From Planctomicrobium piriforme (GTDB taxonomy: Bacteria > Planctomycetota > Planctomycetia > Planctomycetales > Planctomycetaceae), in assembly GCA_945860955.1 (NCBI GenBank), contig CAMATH010000046.1:1-57766 (forward strand): 57,766 bases of DNA, in the 5' to 3' direction. A program made the translations under genes and the position numbers. The notes beneath the pieces were generated by a model that did no database searches, was not told the DNA's origin, and saw only the letters and a program-made list of their open reading frames with translations. Positions 8,661 to 16,884 of this stretch are shown here, piece after piece (within the stretch, counting starts at the first letter, position 1; each line of letters opens with the position of its first letter).

Positions 8661-8933
8661 ATGGAACGTTCTACTACGAAAACGGTCAAGCCCGTGCAGA
8701 CTTTCCGTCTGCGTGGACTCTCGGCCAGCATCTTCGAAAACCATTCCGAAGACGCGAAGACAAGTTTTCACAAGGTCAGCCTGCAGCGGACGTACCGACA
8801 AGACGATGAGTGGAAAACCACTCAGAGCCTGAGCCGGGACGATCTGCCCATCGCCTCACTGTTGTTGCAGAAGGCCTGGGAATACATTTTGCAAGCGGAA
8901 GCCAAGGGGTCTGTGGACGAACCGAAGGATTGA
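8661..8933 (+). CDS. Small accessory protein, paralogue of the 10222 gene
   Basis: A 90-residue protein starting MERSTTKTVKP. The core (RLRGLSASIFEN, then KVSLQRTYRQDDEW, then LSRDDLPIASLLLQKA) matches the layout of the 88-residue protein at 10222-10488 (GFVSASIFAH, VSVQKRYLDG, FSLAELPQALRVLDLA). Similar small proteins occur widely in mobile elements without an assigned role, to my recollection. The predicted fold is a few strands followed by one helix. It lacks a Shine-Dalgarno sequence; a T/C-rich tract (8594-8650) precedes the start. The start at 8661 is preferred because the residues before it are only the read-through of that tract. Confidence 0.75.
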   Translation: MERSTTKTVKPVQTFRLRGLSASIFENHSEDAKTSFHKVSLQRTYRQDDEWKTTQSLSRDDLPIASLLLQKAWEYILQAEAKGSVDEPKD

Positions 8934-9366
8934 TCGGTTGACGTTCACGCCGGCGGGTTGCCCTGACAGCCCGCCCGCTTCCCAACTGGGAAGTACGCCG
9001 TGAGTGACGTGACAGTGACTGCCGACCAGGCGGTCCAGTCACCGAGCCGCGGTGGTTTCACGAGTTGCAAGCTCGTTGTCTTGGATGAGCGCGGAATTTT
9101 CCCGCTGCTCTCCAACGATTTTCCATTGCGCGATTCCGCACGGAACCATGTCCTGGCGACTGGTTCCCGCCGGGTCGAGACGCTGTTCTTTCCGCCGTGA
9201 CGCGGAGCGGCAGTCGATCCCCGACGGACTCGGCCAACGACACGTCTCGGTTTCTCCGCGCGATGTCGACGGCTTTCCCGTGTTCGACATGAAATCACGG
9301 ACCGGCGCTGAAAGTTTCCGCGCCGTCGTTTTCCCAGACACGATCCCGAACGAAAGTTACTGAACG
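8934..9366. other. Gene-poor spacer within the mobile element
   Basis: I see no convincing gene. A 66-residue frame beginning with GTG at 9000 is possible but has unremarkable composition. A terminator-like hairpin (CGGCGC at 9303-9308, GCGCCG at 9320-9325, then TCGTTTTCCC) lies about 40 bp before the next gene. Confidence 0.4.
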
Positions 9367-9564
9367 ATGGAAGTCTCGCTGAACGCCTGGCACCAGCAGC
9401 AGCAATGCACCTGGTGTGAGAAGGACAAGGAAGGTGTTTCCGTCACGTTTGACGACGGATTCCTGAAGAACGCTCCGCTCTGCTGGAGCTGCCTGCAGAA
9501 GGCGGTCAAGGTCCGGAGTCGGCATGACCATCCCAGTGTCGATCTGACCGTGAAACAGAATTGA
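9367..9564 (+). CDS. Small zinc-ribbon-like protein (65 aa)
   Basis: A 65-residue protein with two Cys pairs, CTWC at residues 14-17 and CWSC at about 39-42, separated by a 21-residue spacer containing a short strand (VSVTFDDGFL). This is the classic spacing of a treble-clef or rubredoxin-like zinc site. The protein is otherwise charged and lacks a membrane segment. It lies alone between two gene-free stretches. A role as a DNA-binding or protein-interaction module of the element is plausible but inferred. Confidence 0.7.
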   Translation: MEVSLNAWHQQQQCTWCEKDKEGVSVTFDDGFLKNAPLCWSCLQKAVKVRSRHDHPSVDLTVKQN

Positions 9565-9660
9565 TTGATGCCTCCAATCAGCGGACCCCGTGTTCGACGT
9601 CCAGGGACGTCGAGCGTCGGCGCTGACTGGGTTTTAGTTCGGTTTTTCCCCCCTCGTCCC

Positions 9661-9939
9661 ATGCTGCGAAACCTTTGGAATCGTTTGTGGAACCCTGGCA
9701 TTGACGACCGGTTGAACGCGCTGCCGCTGGCGGCCGCGTTTGCCAGTTCCAACTTGACAGCTCAACTCCGTTTGCTTCGGTTCCCGTGTGGCGACGTCGA
9801 ATTAGTGGTCGACGTCTGCCGTTTGGATGCGAACCGAACCCCCGTGCTACTGCTCGATGAACTCGACCTCCGAGAAGCCTATTTGCTTTTGGCCGATTGC
9901 GAGGCGTACGTCGAGAAATTCCACGCGTGGGATCGCTGA
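9661..9939 (+). CDS. Small accessory protein of unknown function (92 aa)
   Basis: The protein starts MLRNLWNRLWN at 9661, directly after a T/C-rich tract; in-frame codons upstream of the ATG read through that tract. The product is 92 residues, Leu-rich, with acidic runs (LLLDELDLREAYLLL) near the C-terminus and no signal peptide. I recognise no family. It is part of the element's series of small genes, and 282 bp without a supported gene (9940-10221) separate it from the next one. Confidence 0.55.
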   Translation: MLRNLWNRLWNPGIDDRLNALPLAAAFASSNLTAQLRLLRFPCGDVELVVDVCRLDANRTPVLLLDELDLREAYLLLADCEAYVEKFHAWDR

Positions 9940-10221
9940 AGAGATTGATACCGGGAGCCGTTCCCTGGCGGTTCCCGTGGGTGATGGGACGAGACTTCCA
10001 GGCGAGGCGCGTAGTGTCTGCCGTCAGGTGGACCAGCCCGCCGACTGGAAGCCGCGCGGCGACGGACTGCCGTATCTTGGTGCCAGGCTGAATTCTCCGG
10101 CTGGCACCAGTGCTTTCCCGCTGCCGACGGCGCGCCGTGTTGGCGCCCAGTCGCTTGATTCTCGTGCTGCAGCGGGCATTCGACCACGAAACTGTGTTCC
10201 CTTGAACAAATGGAGTAGGTC

Positions 10222-10488
10222 ATGTCCCAGAAACGGGTCAACAAACCGGAGAAAGTGCTGCGGATCGGCTTCGTGTCGGCTTCCATCTTCGCCCACGATG
10301 TGGAATCGGAAGAGGGGAAGCGGACCATGCGGAGCGTCAGCGTGCAGAAGCGTTACCTGGATGGCACGGAGGTCAAATACACGTCGTCGTTCAGTCTGGC
10401 CGAACTGCCGCAGGCGTTGCGCGTTCTCGACCTGGCGCTGCGCTACGTCGAGGGGCGCGAAGCGGAAATCGAGCTGAACCGTGAATGA
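10222..10488 (+). CDS. Small accessory protein, paralogue of the 8661 gene
   Basis: An 88-residue protein that aligns along its length with the product at 8661-8933 (see that entry), including the SASIF strand, the VSVQKRY strand and the C-terminal Leu-rich helix. It has a good GGAGTAGG ribosome binding site, unlike its paralogue. It lies 46 bp before the excisionase-like gene, so the two may be co-transcribed. Function is unknown. The presence of two diverged copies in one element suggests either separate partners or an old duplication. Confidence 0.8.
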   Translation: MSQKRVNKPEKVLRIGFVSASIFAHDVESEEGKRTMRSVSVQKRYLDGTEVKYTSSFSLAELPQALRVLDLALRYVEGREAEIELNRE

Positions 10489-10534
10489 TCGCGCATCTCA
10501 GCAAGGTTCATCCCCGGAAGGAAGGAGATGCGGC

Positions 10535-10762
10535 ATGCTCAAGGTGAACCAGGTCGCCGGCCGGCTGAACATCTCGGAGTCGAAAGTCTACGAACTGGTC
10601 GAGGGTGGGAAGCTCGCTCACCACCGGATCGGCGGAGCGATCCGCGTCAGCGAAGAACAGCTCGCGGAGTTTCTGGAGGAAACGAAGCGAGAGCGGTCCG
10701 CGGACTCGGATTCGAAAAAGTCCCGGGCCTCCCGCCCGCGTCTCAAACACGTGCGGATTTGA
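10535..10762 (+). CDS. Excisionase-like helix-turn-helix DNA-binding protein
   Basis: A 75-residue protein with a MerR-like/HTH_17 domain across residues 1-52: the pattern LKVNQVAGRLNISESKVYELV, then GKLAHHRIGGAIRVSEEQLAEFL is typical. A basic Lys/Arg-rich tail follows. The ATG at 10535 has an AAGGAG at 10522-10527; a GTG 54 bp upstream has no such site. It is convergent with the integrase gene, 37 bp away, with a terminator between. By position and family it is the likely recombination directionality factor (Xis), though a repressor role cannot be excluded. Confidence 0.85.
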   Translation: MLKVNQVAGRLNISESKVYELVEGGKLAHHRIGGAIRVSEEQLAEFLEETKRERSADSDSKKSRASRPRLKHVRI

Positions 10763-10769
10763 TCCCGTC

Positions 10770-10800
10770 CCCGCCCCACGGAAGGGGCGGGCCTTTCTTT
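10770..10800 (+). terminator. Rho-independent terminator between xis-like and integrase genes
   Basis: Stem CCCGCCCC (10770-10777) pairs perfectly with GGGGCGGG (10784-10791) across loop ACGGAA, followed by CCTTTCTTT. It ends + strand transcription of the excisionase-like gene and touches the integrase stop codon. Confidence 0.8.
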
Positions 10801-11789
10801 CATCCCACCTTCTTGACCGACTCGAGCAAGTAGTCGGGAGCATGCGAGAGATGCGAATAGACGCGGGCAATCATCGTCGGATCGGAATGCCCCATCAGCA
10901 CCGAGACCGTCAGGGCATCGACGCCAGCTTTGAGCATGCGATGGCACCAAGTGTGGCGAAACGCAGTCAGGCAGTATTTCACCTGCAGTTTGCGTTGGAT
11001 GCGAACGAAGGCGCAGTTGACCGCCTCGGTGGTCCAGGGACTGTCGGTGGAATTCCGGAACAACGGACCGTCAGGAAACCTGGCCGACAACCGACGGATA
11101 ATTCCCTCCGCGTCGTCGTTGAGATACAGAATTCGCGGAATCCGCTGCATCTTTTCCTCGGCCACCGGAAAGACGATGCGATGGTTGGGCAAATCGACGT
11201 GTCGCTTCTCGATCGCCAGGATCTCGGCCGCACGGGCACCCGTGTTCCAGGCGAACTCAATCAGATCGCGCCAGTACTGCCGAGGGACGCAGTGGATGAT
11301 TCGCTGGTACTCTTCTTCGGAGATCACCTGCTCTCGTTTGCCGCCCCGCGGCTTTTTGAAATGGCGGATCGGAGAACGATCGATCAGCCCCTGTTCCTCA
11401 CACCACGTCATGCAGCGCATGATCGACCTGGCGTAGTTCCGTTTGCTTCCGGACGAGAGCTCGAACGAGTCGATCCACTGTTGAACGTGGAACGGTTTCA
11501 GGGCACTCGCGAGCAGGTCGGGATGCCGATCGACGAACGTCTGCAGGCGGGACTGGTACCAGATGTACGTCTCGGCGGCCCGGTGCTTCTGGGTCCAGTC
11601 GAGGAACGCATCGATGAGAGCAGCGACGGAGTCCCCACGAACCTTGGGGGCTTCCTTCGGCTGTCGCATGAGCCGGTAGTAGTGATCGAACGCCGCTTCC
11701 CGATCGTCTCCAAGCGGGATCTGCTTCCCGTCGAGAGTCAGGTACCAACCGCGTCCACTACGAAACCAGGGCTTCGAAAACTTCGGCAT
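10800..11789 (-). CDS. Tyrosine recombinase / integrase of the mobile element
   Basis: A 329-residue phage-type integrase. The N-terminal part carries a core-binding SAM-like domain (about 50-140). The catalytic domain shows Arg186 in NTGARAAE, a TAFRHTW box with Arg278, the GHSD box with His301, and the nucleophile Tyr311 in RVYSHL. The usual His of the H-x-x-R box is Thr275 here, a substitution that may be tolerated. The ATG at 11789 (MPKFSKPWFR) is preferred over the upstream frame start. The gene is next to the 3' end of tRNA-Arg, the usual arrangement for site-specific integration, and convergent with the xis-like gene. Confidence 0.95.
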   Translation of the reverse strand: MPKFSKPWFRSGRGWYLTLDGKQIPLGDDREAAFDHYYRLMRQPKEAPKVRGDSVAALIDAFLDWTQKHRAAETYIWYQSRLQTFVDRHPDLLASALKPFHVQQWIDSFELSSGSKRNYARSIMRCMTWCEEQGLIDRSPIRHFKKPRGGKREQVISEEEYQRIIHCVPRQYWRDLIEFAWNTGARAAEILAIEKRHVDLPNHRIVFPVAEEKMQRIPRILYLNDDAEGIIRRLSARFPDGPLFRNSTDSPWTTEAVNCAFVRIQRKLQVKYCLTAFRHTWCHRMLKAGVDALTVSVLMGHSDPTMIARVYSHLSHAPDYLLESVKKVG

Positions 11790-11848
11790 GACGATTCTCC
11801 AGCTTGAACCTTGAACCACCAAGGGTGAGCCAGAGTGCTCGCTCGTCG

Positions 11849-11882
11849 CCCCCCGTCAGTTCGAGCTGGCGGGGGGTTTTTT
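11849..11882 (+). terminator. Rho-independent terminator near element end
   Basis: Stem CCCCCCGTCAG (11849-11859) pairs with CTGGCGGGGGG (11866-11876) with one G-U pair, loop TTCGAG, then six T. It reads on the + strand, away from the element toward the tRNA, and may insulate the tRNA gene from element transcription. Confidence 0.8.
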
Positions 11883-11927
11883 GTGCCAAATATCTGTGCC
11901 AGAAAAGAATTGATCGACGTAAGTCAT

Positions 11928-11947
11928 TATCCCCGAGTGGATTCGAA
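11928..11947. other. Probable attachment site (att) at tRNA-Arg 3' end
   Basis: The integrase gene lies 138 bp from the tRNA 3' end, and all mobile-type genes lie on that side. The tRNA remains intact, as expected when the element brings its own copy of the 3' end. I see no second copy of this segment in the window, so the other boundary must be upstream of position 1. Exact ends are inferred. Confidence 0.5.
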
Positions 11948-12001
11948 CCACCAACCTTCGGCTCCGGAGGCCGACGCTCTATCCAATTGAGCTACGGAGA
12001 C
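11928..12001 (-). tRNA. tRNA-Arg (anticodon CCG)
   Basis: On the minus strand, acceptor GTCTCCG pairs with CGGGGAT (two G-U type pairs) with discriminator A. The anticodon arm TCGGC-CTCCGGA-GCCGA gives anticodon CCG. The T arm contains GGTTCGAATCC. CCA is not encoded. The 3' end faces the integrase gene. Confidence 0.95.
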
Positions 12002-12357
12002 GCGATCACCAAGCCGACGCACGGCTCAGTCAAGCGAAAGATTAGTTTAGAATGGGGGGATTCATCTGTCAACGAAGTGGTTGCGATTCCACATCGGACC
12101 TCAACTCGTCCGATCGGCCTAAATTGAGAAGCTGGACACTGTCAGCCGTGGGACGGGCCAGCGCCCCGCTCTACGAAGCAAATACCTTGTTTTCGTCCGC
12201 GTCGAGGATCAGCCAGGAAAAACCTCTCAGTGCCTGGCTGCTGGATTCGTGAGTTCGGACGCGTCTCTGCCCCTGAACACCGGCGCGGCAACCGACATTC
12301 TTGCGGTGACCGCTACGAAAGCATAGGACACATCCACCGGCCCCACACACGACGCAA
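12002..12357. other. Intergenic stretch between tRNA-Arg and leuD
   Basis: I see no gene, terminator or repeat that I can support. It probably holds the minus-strand promoter of the tRNA gene. Confidence 0.5.
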
Positions 12358-12975
12358 TCAACCGGGCTGTGCGAAGTTCGACATGTACGGTAATTTCGTC
12401 GCAGTCTCCCGCACCTGGTCGGCCGCCTCCACCAGTTGGCCGAGAAAATCCCAGTTACCGGTTGTCAGAGACTGTCGCGCACCGTCCTGGATAACACACG
12501 TGAATTTCAGGCTGTTTCCTGACGTGCCATGAAACCGCACTTCCCGCCCGACCAAGTCGACTTCGACTTTTCCCTGCGGATCGTGTTCGAGCGCCTGGGC
12601 GAGCTGCTTCAGTTGATCGGGAGTGCAACAGACAAGCGGCACGCCGTTCGACGTGCAGTTGCCAAAGAAAATCTCGGCGAACGACTCACCAACAATCGCC
12701 TTGATTCCCCAGCGGACCAGCGCCTGCGGAGCGTGTTCCCGCGACGATCCGCAACCGAAATTCCGGCCGACGACCATCACTTCGGCACCCTGAAAACGGG
12801 GATCGTCAAACGGATGGCCAGCCATCTGCTTGCGGTCGTCTTCGAAGGCGTGTTCACCGAGTCCGTCAAACGTCACGCAACGCAGGTAGCGTGCCGGAAT
12901 GATGCGATCGGTGTCGATGTCGTCCAGCAGCAGCGGCAAGCCGCTACCGACGACAGTTTGAATCTGCTGAGGCAT
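12358..12975 (-). CDS. leuD: 3-isopropylmalate dehydratase small subunit
   Basis: A 205-residue LeuD, the swivel-domain subunit that joins the iron-sulfur LeuC subunit to interconvert 2- and 3-isopropylmalate in leucine synthesis. The hallmark segments are present: DDIDTDRIIPARYL (about 18-31), the RNFGCGSSREHAP loop (about 71-83) and FGNCTSNG (about 104-111). The length is normal. The gene starts 26 bp after the S1-domain gene on the same strand; leuC is not next to it in this window, which is unusual compared with the common leuCD pair. The C-terminal tail beyond residue 170 is somewhat longer than in enterobacterial LeuD. Confidence 0.95.
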   Translation of the reverse strand: MPQQIQTVVGSGLPLLLDDIDTDRIIPARYLRCVTFDGLGEHAFEDDRKQMAGHPFDDPRFQGAEVMVVGRNFGCGSSREHAPQALVRWGIKAIVGESFAEIFFGNCTSNGVPLVCCTPDQLKQLAQALEHDPQGKVEVDLVGREVRFHGTSGNSLKFTCVIQDGARQSLTTGNWDFLGQLVEAADQVRETATKLPYMSNFAQPG

Positions 12976-13001
12976 GGAGAAATCGAGACGTCGTCTAGAG
13001 G

Positions 13002-14525
13002 CTAGTCGCGGTCGGGTCGACCGAATGTGAGGCCGCCGCTGCCGGTTCCGCCACCACGCAGCGGGTTGCGATTGCGGGGCTTGTAAGCCGGCGCGTTGGC
13101 GCTGGGGGCGAGATCCTCGTCGGCGACCTTCTTCGGGCCTTCCGGCTTCTCCTTCAGAGCCTTCAGTGACAGCGCGATTCGCTTCTTGTTGGGTTCGATC
13201 TTGAGAACCTTCAGATCGACTTCCTTCCCGACCTGCAAAACATCGGTGACCCGAACCACCCGCTTGTGATCGAGTTCCGAAATGTGGATCATCCCTTCGA
13301 TTCCCGGTTCAAGTTCGACAAACGCGCCGAACTCCGTGACTTTGGTCACTTTGCCGTGGACCGTGGAATCGATCGGGTAGTTCTCCATCGCCGCGAGCCA
13401 GGGGCTGCTGCTGAGCTGCTTCATCCCCAAACCGATTTTCATCTTCTCCCGATCCATCGACACGATCAGGACTTCAACCTCCTGTCCCTCCTTCAGCAGT
13501 TCACGCGGATGATTCAGTCGATTCCAAGTGATCTCGCTGACATGCAGCAACCCGTCGATTCCCCCAACATCAATGAACGCGCCGTAATCCTTCAGCGACT
13601 TCACCTTTCCAACAACCTTTTGGCCGACCGCCAGATTGGCCCACGCCGCGTCGCGGGTTTCAACCAGCGTCGACTCCAGAAACTTCTTCCGGCTTAGAAT
13701 CAGGTTCTTTTTCTGGGGATTCACTTCGAGAATTTCGGCCCGCAGCTTCTGGCCGACAAACTGCTCGAGGTTCGCACAATATGCCATGTCGATCTGAGCG
13801 GCGGGCATGAAGCCCCGCAGATTGCTGACACTGACCTCCAGTCCCCCCTTGTTGGTCTTGACGACCAGACAGTCGACCACCTGACCGGCGGCGACGGCAT
13901 CCCAATTCCCCTGCGGTTTCGAGACACCACCCCCTGAAGCGACTCGGGCGCGAATCAGCCCTTCCGCCGCGTCGTATTGCTCGACGACCAGCGCCAAAGT
14001 CACACCGACAGCCGGGATCTTCGCCGCATCAAAGTTCTTGACCGGAACGGCAGCCGACGCTCGCCCTTGAATATCGAGAATCACGCTGTCGCCATAGACG
14101 GTGACAACCTTTCCCGACAGACGCATTCCCGGGGTGACTTCCTCGGGATTGAATTCGGCAGGGACCGCGTTGGGAGCGGTCGCGGGAGCCGACGAAGAAC
14201 TTCCCGCTGCGGAGGGGGTCGGGTCGCCCGCACCCAAGGCGAGATTCTCGACACCCGCCATGGCGGCCGCGATCTCCGCTTCCAGCTCCGGTTCCAGTTG
14301 TTTAGTGACGGCTGGGATTTCGACCGCTTCCCCTGTGCGAATTGTCTCAGCGAGCGGGCCGGGATCCTGAACGATCGACTCGACGATCTCTTCGACGACC
14401 GGAGCGGCTTCCGCCAGTTCGGGCACAATCGACGGAATCGGCCGATCGTGTTCCGGATCAACCGTCGGGTTGAGCTGCACGCGGGGAGGGGGAGTCTGTT
14501 CCGAGGGAGCGGATTCGGTACTCAT
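13002..14525 (-). CDS. S1 RNA-binding domain protein (ribosomal protein S1-like)
   Basis: A 507-residue protein with an acidic, Pro/Ala-rich N-terminal region (1-125) and four S1 domains at about 130-197, 208-275, 297-363 and 382-451. Domains 3 and 4 carry the classic KDYGAFIDVGGIDGLLHVSEI and EFGAFVELEPGIEGMIHISEL forms. A Lys-rich then Gly/Arg-rich tail (RNPLRGGGTGSGG) could bind RNA. Ribosomal protein S1 usually has six S1 domains in proteobacteria; four-domain forms are known in other phyla. The ATG at 14525 is chosen over an adjacent GTG. It likely acts in mRNA recruitment to the ribosome. Same strand as leuD, probably co-transcribed. Confidence 0.85.
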   Translation of the reverse strand: MSTESAPSEQTPPPRVQLNPTVDPEHDRPIPSIVPELAEAAPVVEEIVESIVQDPGPLAETIRTGEAVEIPAVTKQLEPELEAEIAAAMAGVENLALGAGDPTPSAAGSSSSAPATAPNAVPAEFNPEEVTPGMRLSGKVVTVYGDSVILDIQGRASAAVPVKNFDAAKIPAVGVTLALVVEQYDAAEGLIRARVASGGGVSKPQGNWDAVAAGQVVDCLVVKTNKGGLEVSVSNLRGFMPAAQIDMAYCANLEQFVGQKLRAEILEVNPQKKNLILSRKKFLESTLVETRDAAWANLAVGQKVVGKVKSLKDYGAFIDVGGIDGLLHVSEITWNRLNHPRELLKEGQEVEVLIVSMDREKMKIGLGMKQLSSSPWLAAMENYPIDSTVHGKVTKVTEFGAFVELEPGIEGMIHISELDHKRVVRVTDVLQVGKEVDLKVLKIEPNKKRIALSLKALKEKPEGPKKVADEDLAPSANAPAYKPRNRNPLRGGGTGSGGLTFGRPDRD

Positions 14526-14808
14526 CACACTACGGTCCTGGTTTCACGATCGGCAAGCGACGCTTCTAATTTCGACCAGACAGGTCGAGTAGCACTCACG
14601 AGAAAAGACGGGAAGAACCCGAAAACATAAACAATCGCCCCTGGAAATGCCACCACCCGCCGTCCAGCTCGAGCCCAGACGCCGCCCCAACGCGATAAAC
14701 CGGCCCCGCCCCCAGGCCTGCAACCCCGCAAACTCCCCCACATTTCATCACCAGGTCGCGTTCGTCATTACTGTTCTTCCAGTCCACGAGCCGGAAGAAC
14801 GCCGCAAA

Positions 14809-14898
14809 CGGAGAGAGCGGGATTCGAACCCGCGGTAGGGGTAAAACCCCTACGCCGATTTAGCAAACCGGTGCATTCGACCACTCTGCCATCTCTCC
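14809..14898 (-). tRNA. tRNA-Ser (anticodon GCT)
   Basis: Minus strand: acceptor GGAGAGA pairs perfectly with TCTCTCC, discriminator G. The anticodon arm CCGGT-TTGCTAA-ATCGG gives GCU. A long variable arm (GTAGGGG-TTTTA-CCCCTAC) is typical of class II tRNA-Ser. CCA is not encoded. The 283 bp between it and the S1-domain gene shows no other feature. Confidence 0.97.
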
Positions 14899-15042
14899 AG
14901 TCGGGTGGAAGTCTATCAACCGGACCGCTTCCGTTCAATAGACCGCGATACACCCGGCCTTCTCCCGCAGGGGAAGAGGTCTTCAACCTGTCGATCTAAA
15001 AGCCGCGAAGTCTCAGACACACGAGCGTGGTCCGCAGTTCGC

Positions 15043-16884
15043 TCACTTTTTTGCCTTGACTTCCAGCCACTGACGCCGCAGCCATTTCAACAAAATGTTG
15101 AACTCCGCTTCCGTCATCCGGTCCTTGTAAGACGGCATCGCGTTCCGGTCGCCGTAGTTGTGCGGCGCGTCGGGATTCAGCAGAAAGTCCCGCAACCAGG
15201 CCTCGGAGCCATAACGGCTCAAGTCGGGTCCGGGAGCCAGTCCCTGTGTCCCCAGTGGGGCGCCATCGATCACCATTTCGTGACACTGCAAACAGGCCCG
15301 ACTCTCGGCCCCCTCCGCGTTCGCGTCGAGTGAACCCAGTTCGAACACCTCGCGTCCCTTGGCGGCCAAGTCGACATCGACCGGCCCCAGATCGGTCCGG
15401 TCGCCTTGCGACAGTAGGAATTCGACAACCGCCGCGATTTCTCCCGACGACATCTTGCCCGCATGCTCCTTCGCCCAGCGGGCCATCGCACCGTTCGAAA
15501 ATGTATCGCCGATCGGCTTGCCGTTGAACGAACCATTTGCGGTCGGACCGAAGTACTTCGTTCCCCCGGGCTCGACGACAAACCCCTTCAACCAATCGCG
15601 AGATCCGAATCCGCCAAGGTCCGACGCGGTCGCCTTTTCCTGGGGACCACCGGTGCCATCGTGGCCGTCGAACGAGTGACAGACCGCGCAGTTTCGCTTG
15701 AACAGATCGGGGCCGGCGGTCTTCGGGTCACTGCGCAACAGCGCCCGCCCCCCCTTTTCCGAAATCCCCTCGCCGTACTCGATCAACTCGCGGACCCGCT
15801 CGGCCCGGGTTTGGGCGTCGGCGACGGCGCGATGGTAGTCAGCCGACTTGGGGCCACGGTTGTCTTCGTGCCAAGCCTGCGCGGTGAGGTAACCAATGCC
15901 GCACAGCACAATCACCATGTAGGCGATGTTAAACCGGTGCCCGAGTTTCCATTTCGCCAGGAACGGCATCAGCGCCAAGACCCCGAACATGACTCCGGGG
16001 ATAATGAGCGCTCCCCAGATTTCCGTCTCACCCGGGAAATACTTGAGGAACTGGAACAGGAACAGGAAGTACCATTCCGGCCGGGCAGCGGCATAAGCCT
16101 GCGACGGGTCGGCGGGCGCACCCAGTTCGGCCCCCACGAAGATCGTCAACAGCAGCACGACCAGCAGCACCCCCAGACACGCCACCGCGTCTTTCAGCAC
16201 CTGATCGGGCCAGAACATCGCGTCTTTCTTGTGCAGCGGGTCGGCCACCTTGATGCCGTGCCGGCGGAATACCGCGATGTGCAGCGCGAGGAACGCGATC
16301 AACAGGCCCGGCAGAACCCCCGCGTGCATCGCGAAGAACCGGGTCAGCGTGTGATGCCCATAAGTGGGACCACCCACCACCAGACGTTGCAGCTTCGTCC
16401 CGACCACGGGAACCAGGGTCATCAGCTTCGTGGCGACGTTCGTCGCCCAAAACCCCTTCTGGTCCCAGGGGAGCAGGTATCCGGTCAGCGACAATCCCAG
16501 CACGATCTGCATCAGTATCAGACCGAGCCAGAAATTCACCTCGCGCGGTGCCTTGTACGCCCCGTCGATGATCACCTGCATCAGGTGGATCGCCAGCAGC
16601 ACCACCATCGCCTGCGCCATGAAGTGGTGCAGACCACGCAGCAGCCAGCCAAACTGCATGTCGTAGGTGATGAAATAGACGCTTTCCCACGCGGTGAGCG
16701 AACTGGGGCTGTAGGCCATCCACAGAAACAGCCCGGTGATCACCTGCACCGAGAAGGCGAAGACCAGCGTACTCCCCCAGACGTAGCGCCACCGCGCCCC
16801 GCCGGGAATGCGTTCAAACAGCGCCTCATGCACCGTGGCGCGGATTCCAGTCCGGTTGTCGAGCCAATTGAGAAAGGCATTCAT
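15043..16884 (-). CDS. Cytochrome b fused to a two-haem cytochrome c (bc-type complex subunit)
   Basis: A 613-residue fusion. Residues 1-340 are cytochrome b with about eight membrane helices, haem ligands His86/His100 and His187/His202, and the quinol-site PEWY at 269-272. The 15-residue spacing of the second His pair is the b6/Bacillus-type, not the mitochondrial type. Residues 380-610 carry two c-type haem motifs, CAVCH (399-403) and CLQCH (531-535), each within a cytochrome-c-like domain. The protein would pass electrons from quinol through the Rieske partner to these haems on the outer face of the cytoplasmic membrane. The start ATG overlaps the Rieske stop by 4 bp. Confidence 0.93.
   Translation of the reverse strand: MNAFLNWLDNRTGIRATVHEALFERIPGGARWRYVWGSTLVFAFSVQVITGLFLWMAYSPSSLTAWESVYFITYDMQFGWLLRGLHHFMAQAMVVLLAIHLMQVIIDGAYKAPREVNFWLGLILMQIVLGLSLTGYLLPWDQKGFWATNVATKLMTLVPVVGTKLQRLVVGGPTYGHHTLTRFFAMHAGVLPGLLIAFLALHIAVFRRHGIKVADPLHKKDAMFWPDQVLKDAVACLGVLLVVLLLTIFVGAELGAPADPSQAYAAARPEWYFLFLFQFLKYFPGETEIWGALIIPGVMFGVLALMPFLAKWKLGHRFNIAYMVIVLCGIGYLTAQAWHEDNRGPKSADYHRAVADAQTRAERVRELIEYGEGISEKGGRALLRSDPKTAGPDLFKRNCAVCHSFDGHDGTGGPQEKATASDLGGFGSRDWLKGFVVEPGGTKYFGPTANGSFNGKPIGDTFSNGAMARWAKEHAGKMSSGEIAAVVEFLLSQGDRTDLGPVDVDLAAKGREVFELGSLDANAEGAESRACLQCHEMVIDGAPLGTQGLAPGPDLSRYGSEAWLRDFLLNPDAPHNYGDRNAMPSYKDRMTEAEFNILLKWLRRQWLEVKAKK

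Noticed and set aside
9000-9200. Possible 66-residue gene with GTG start
   Set aside because: No ribosome site, no recognisable composition and no neighbour relation; not supported enough for a call.
10605-11807. 400-residue + strand frame
   Set aside because: It is antisense to the integrase with all catalytic motifs, and would overlap the xis-like gene.
12358-14525. leuD and the S1 gene as part of the mobile element
   Set aside because: They lie beyond the tRNA-Arg attachment site and are ordinary chromosomal housekeeping genes.
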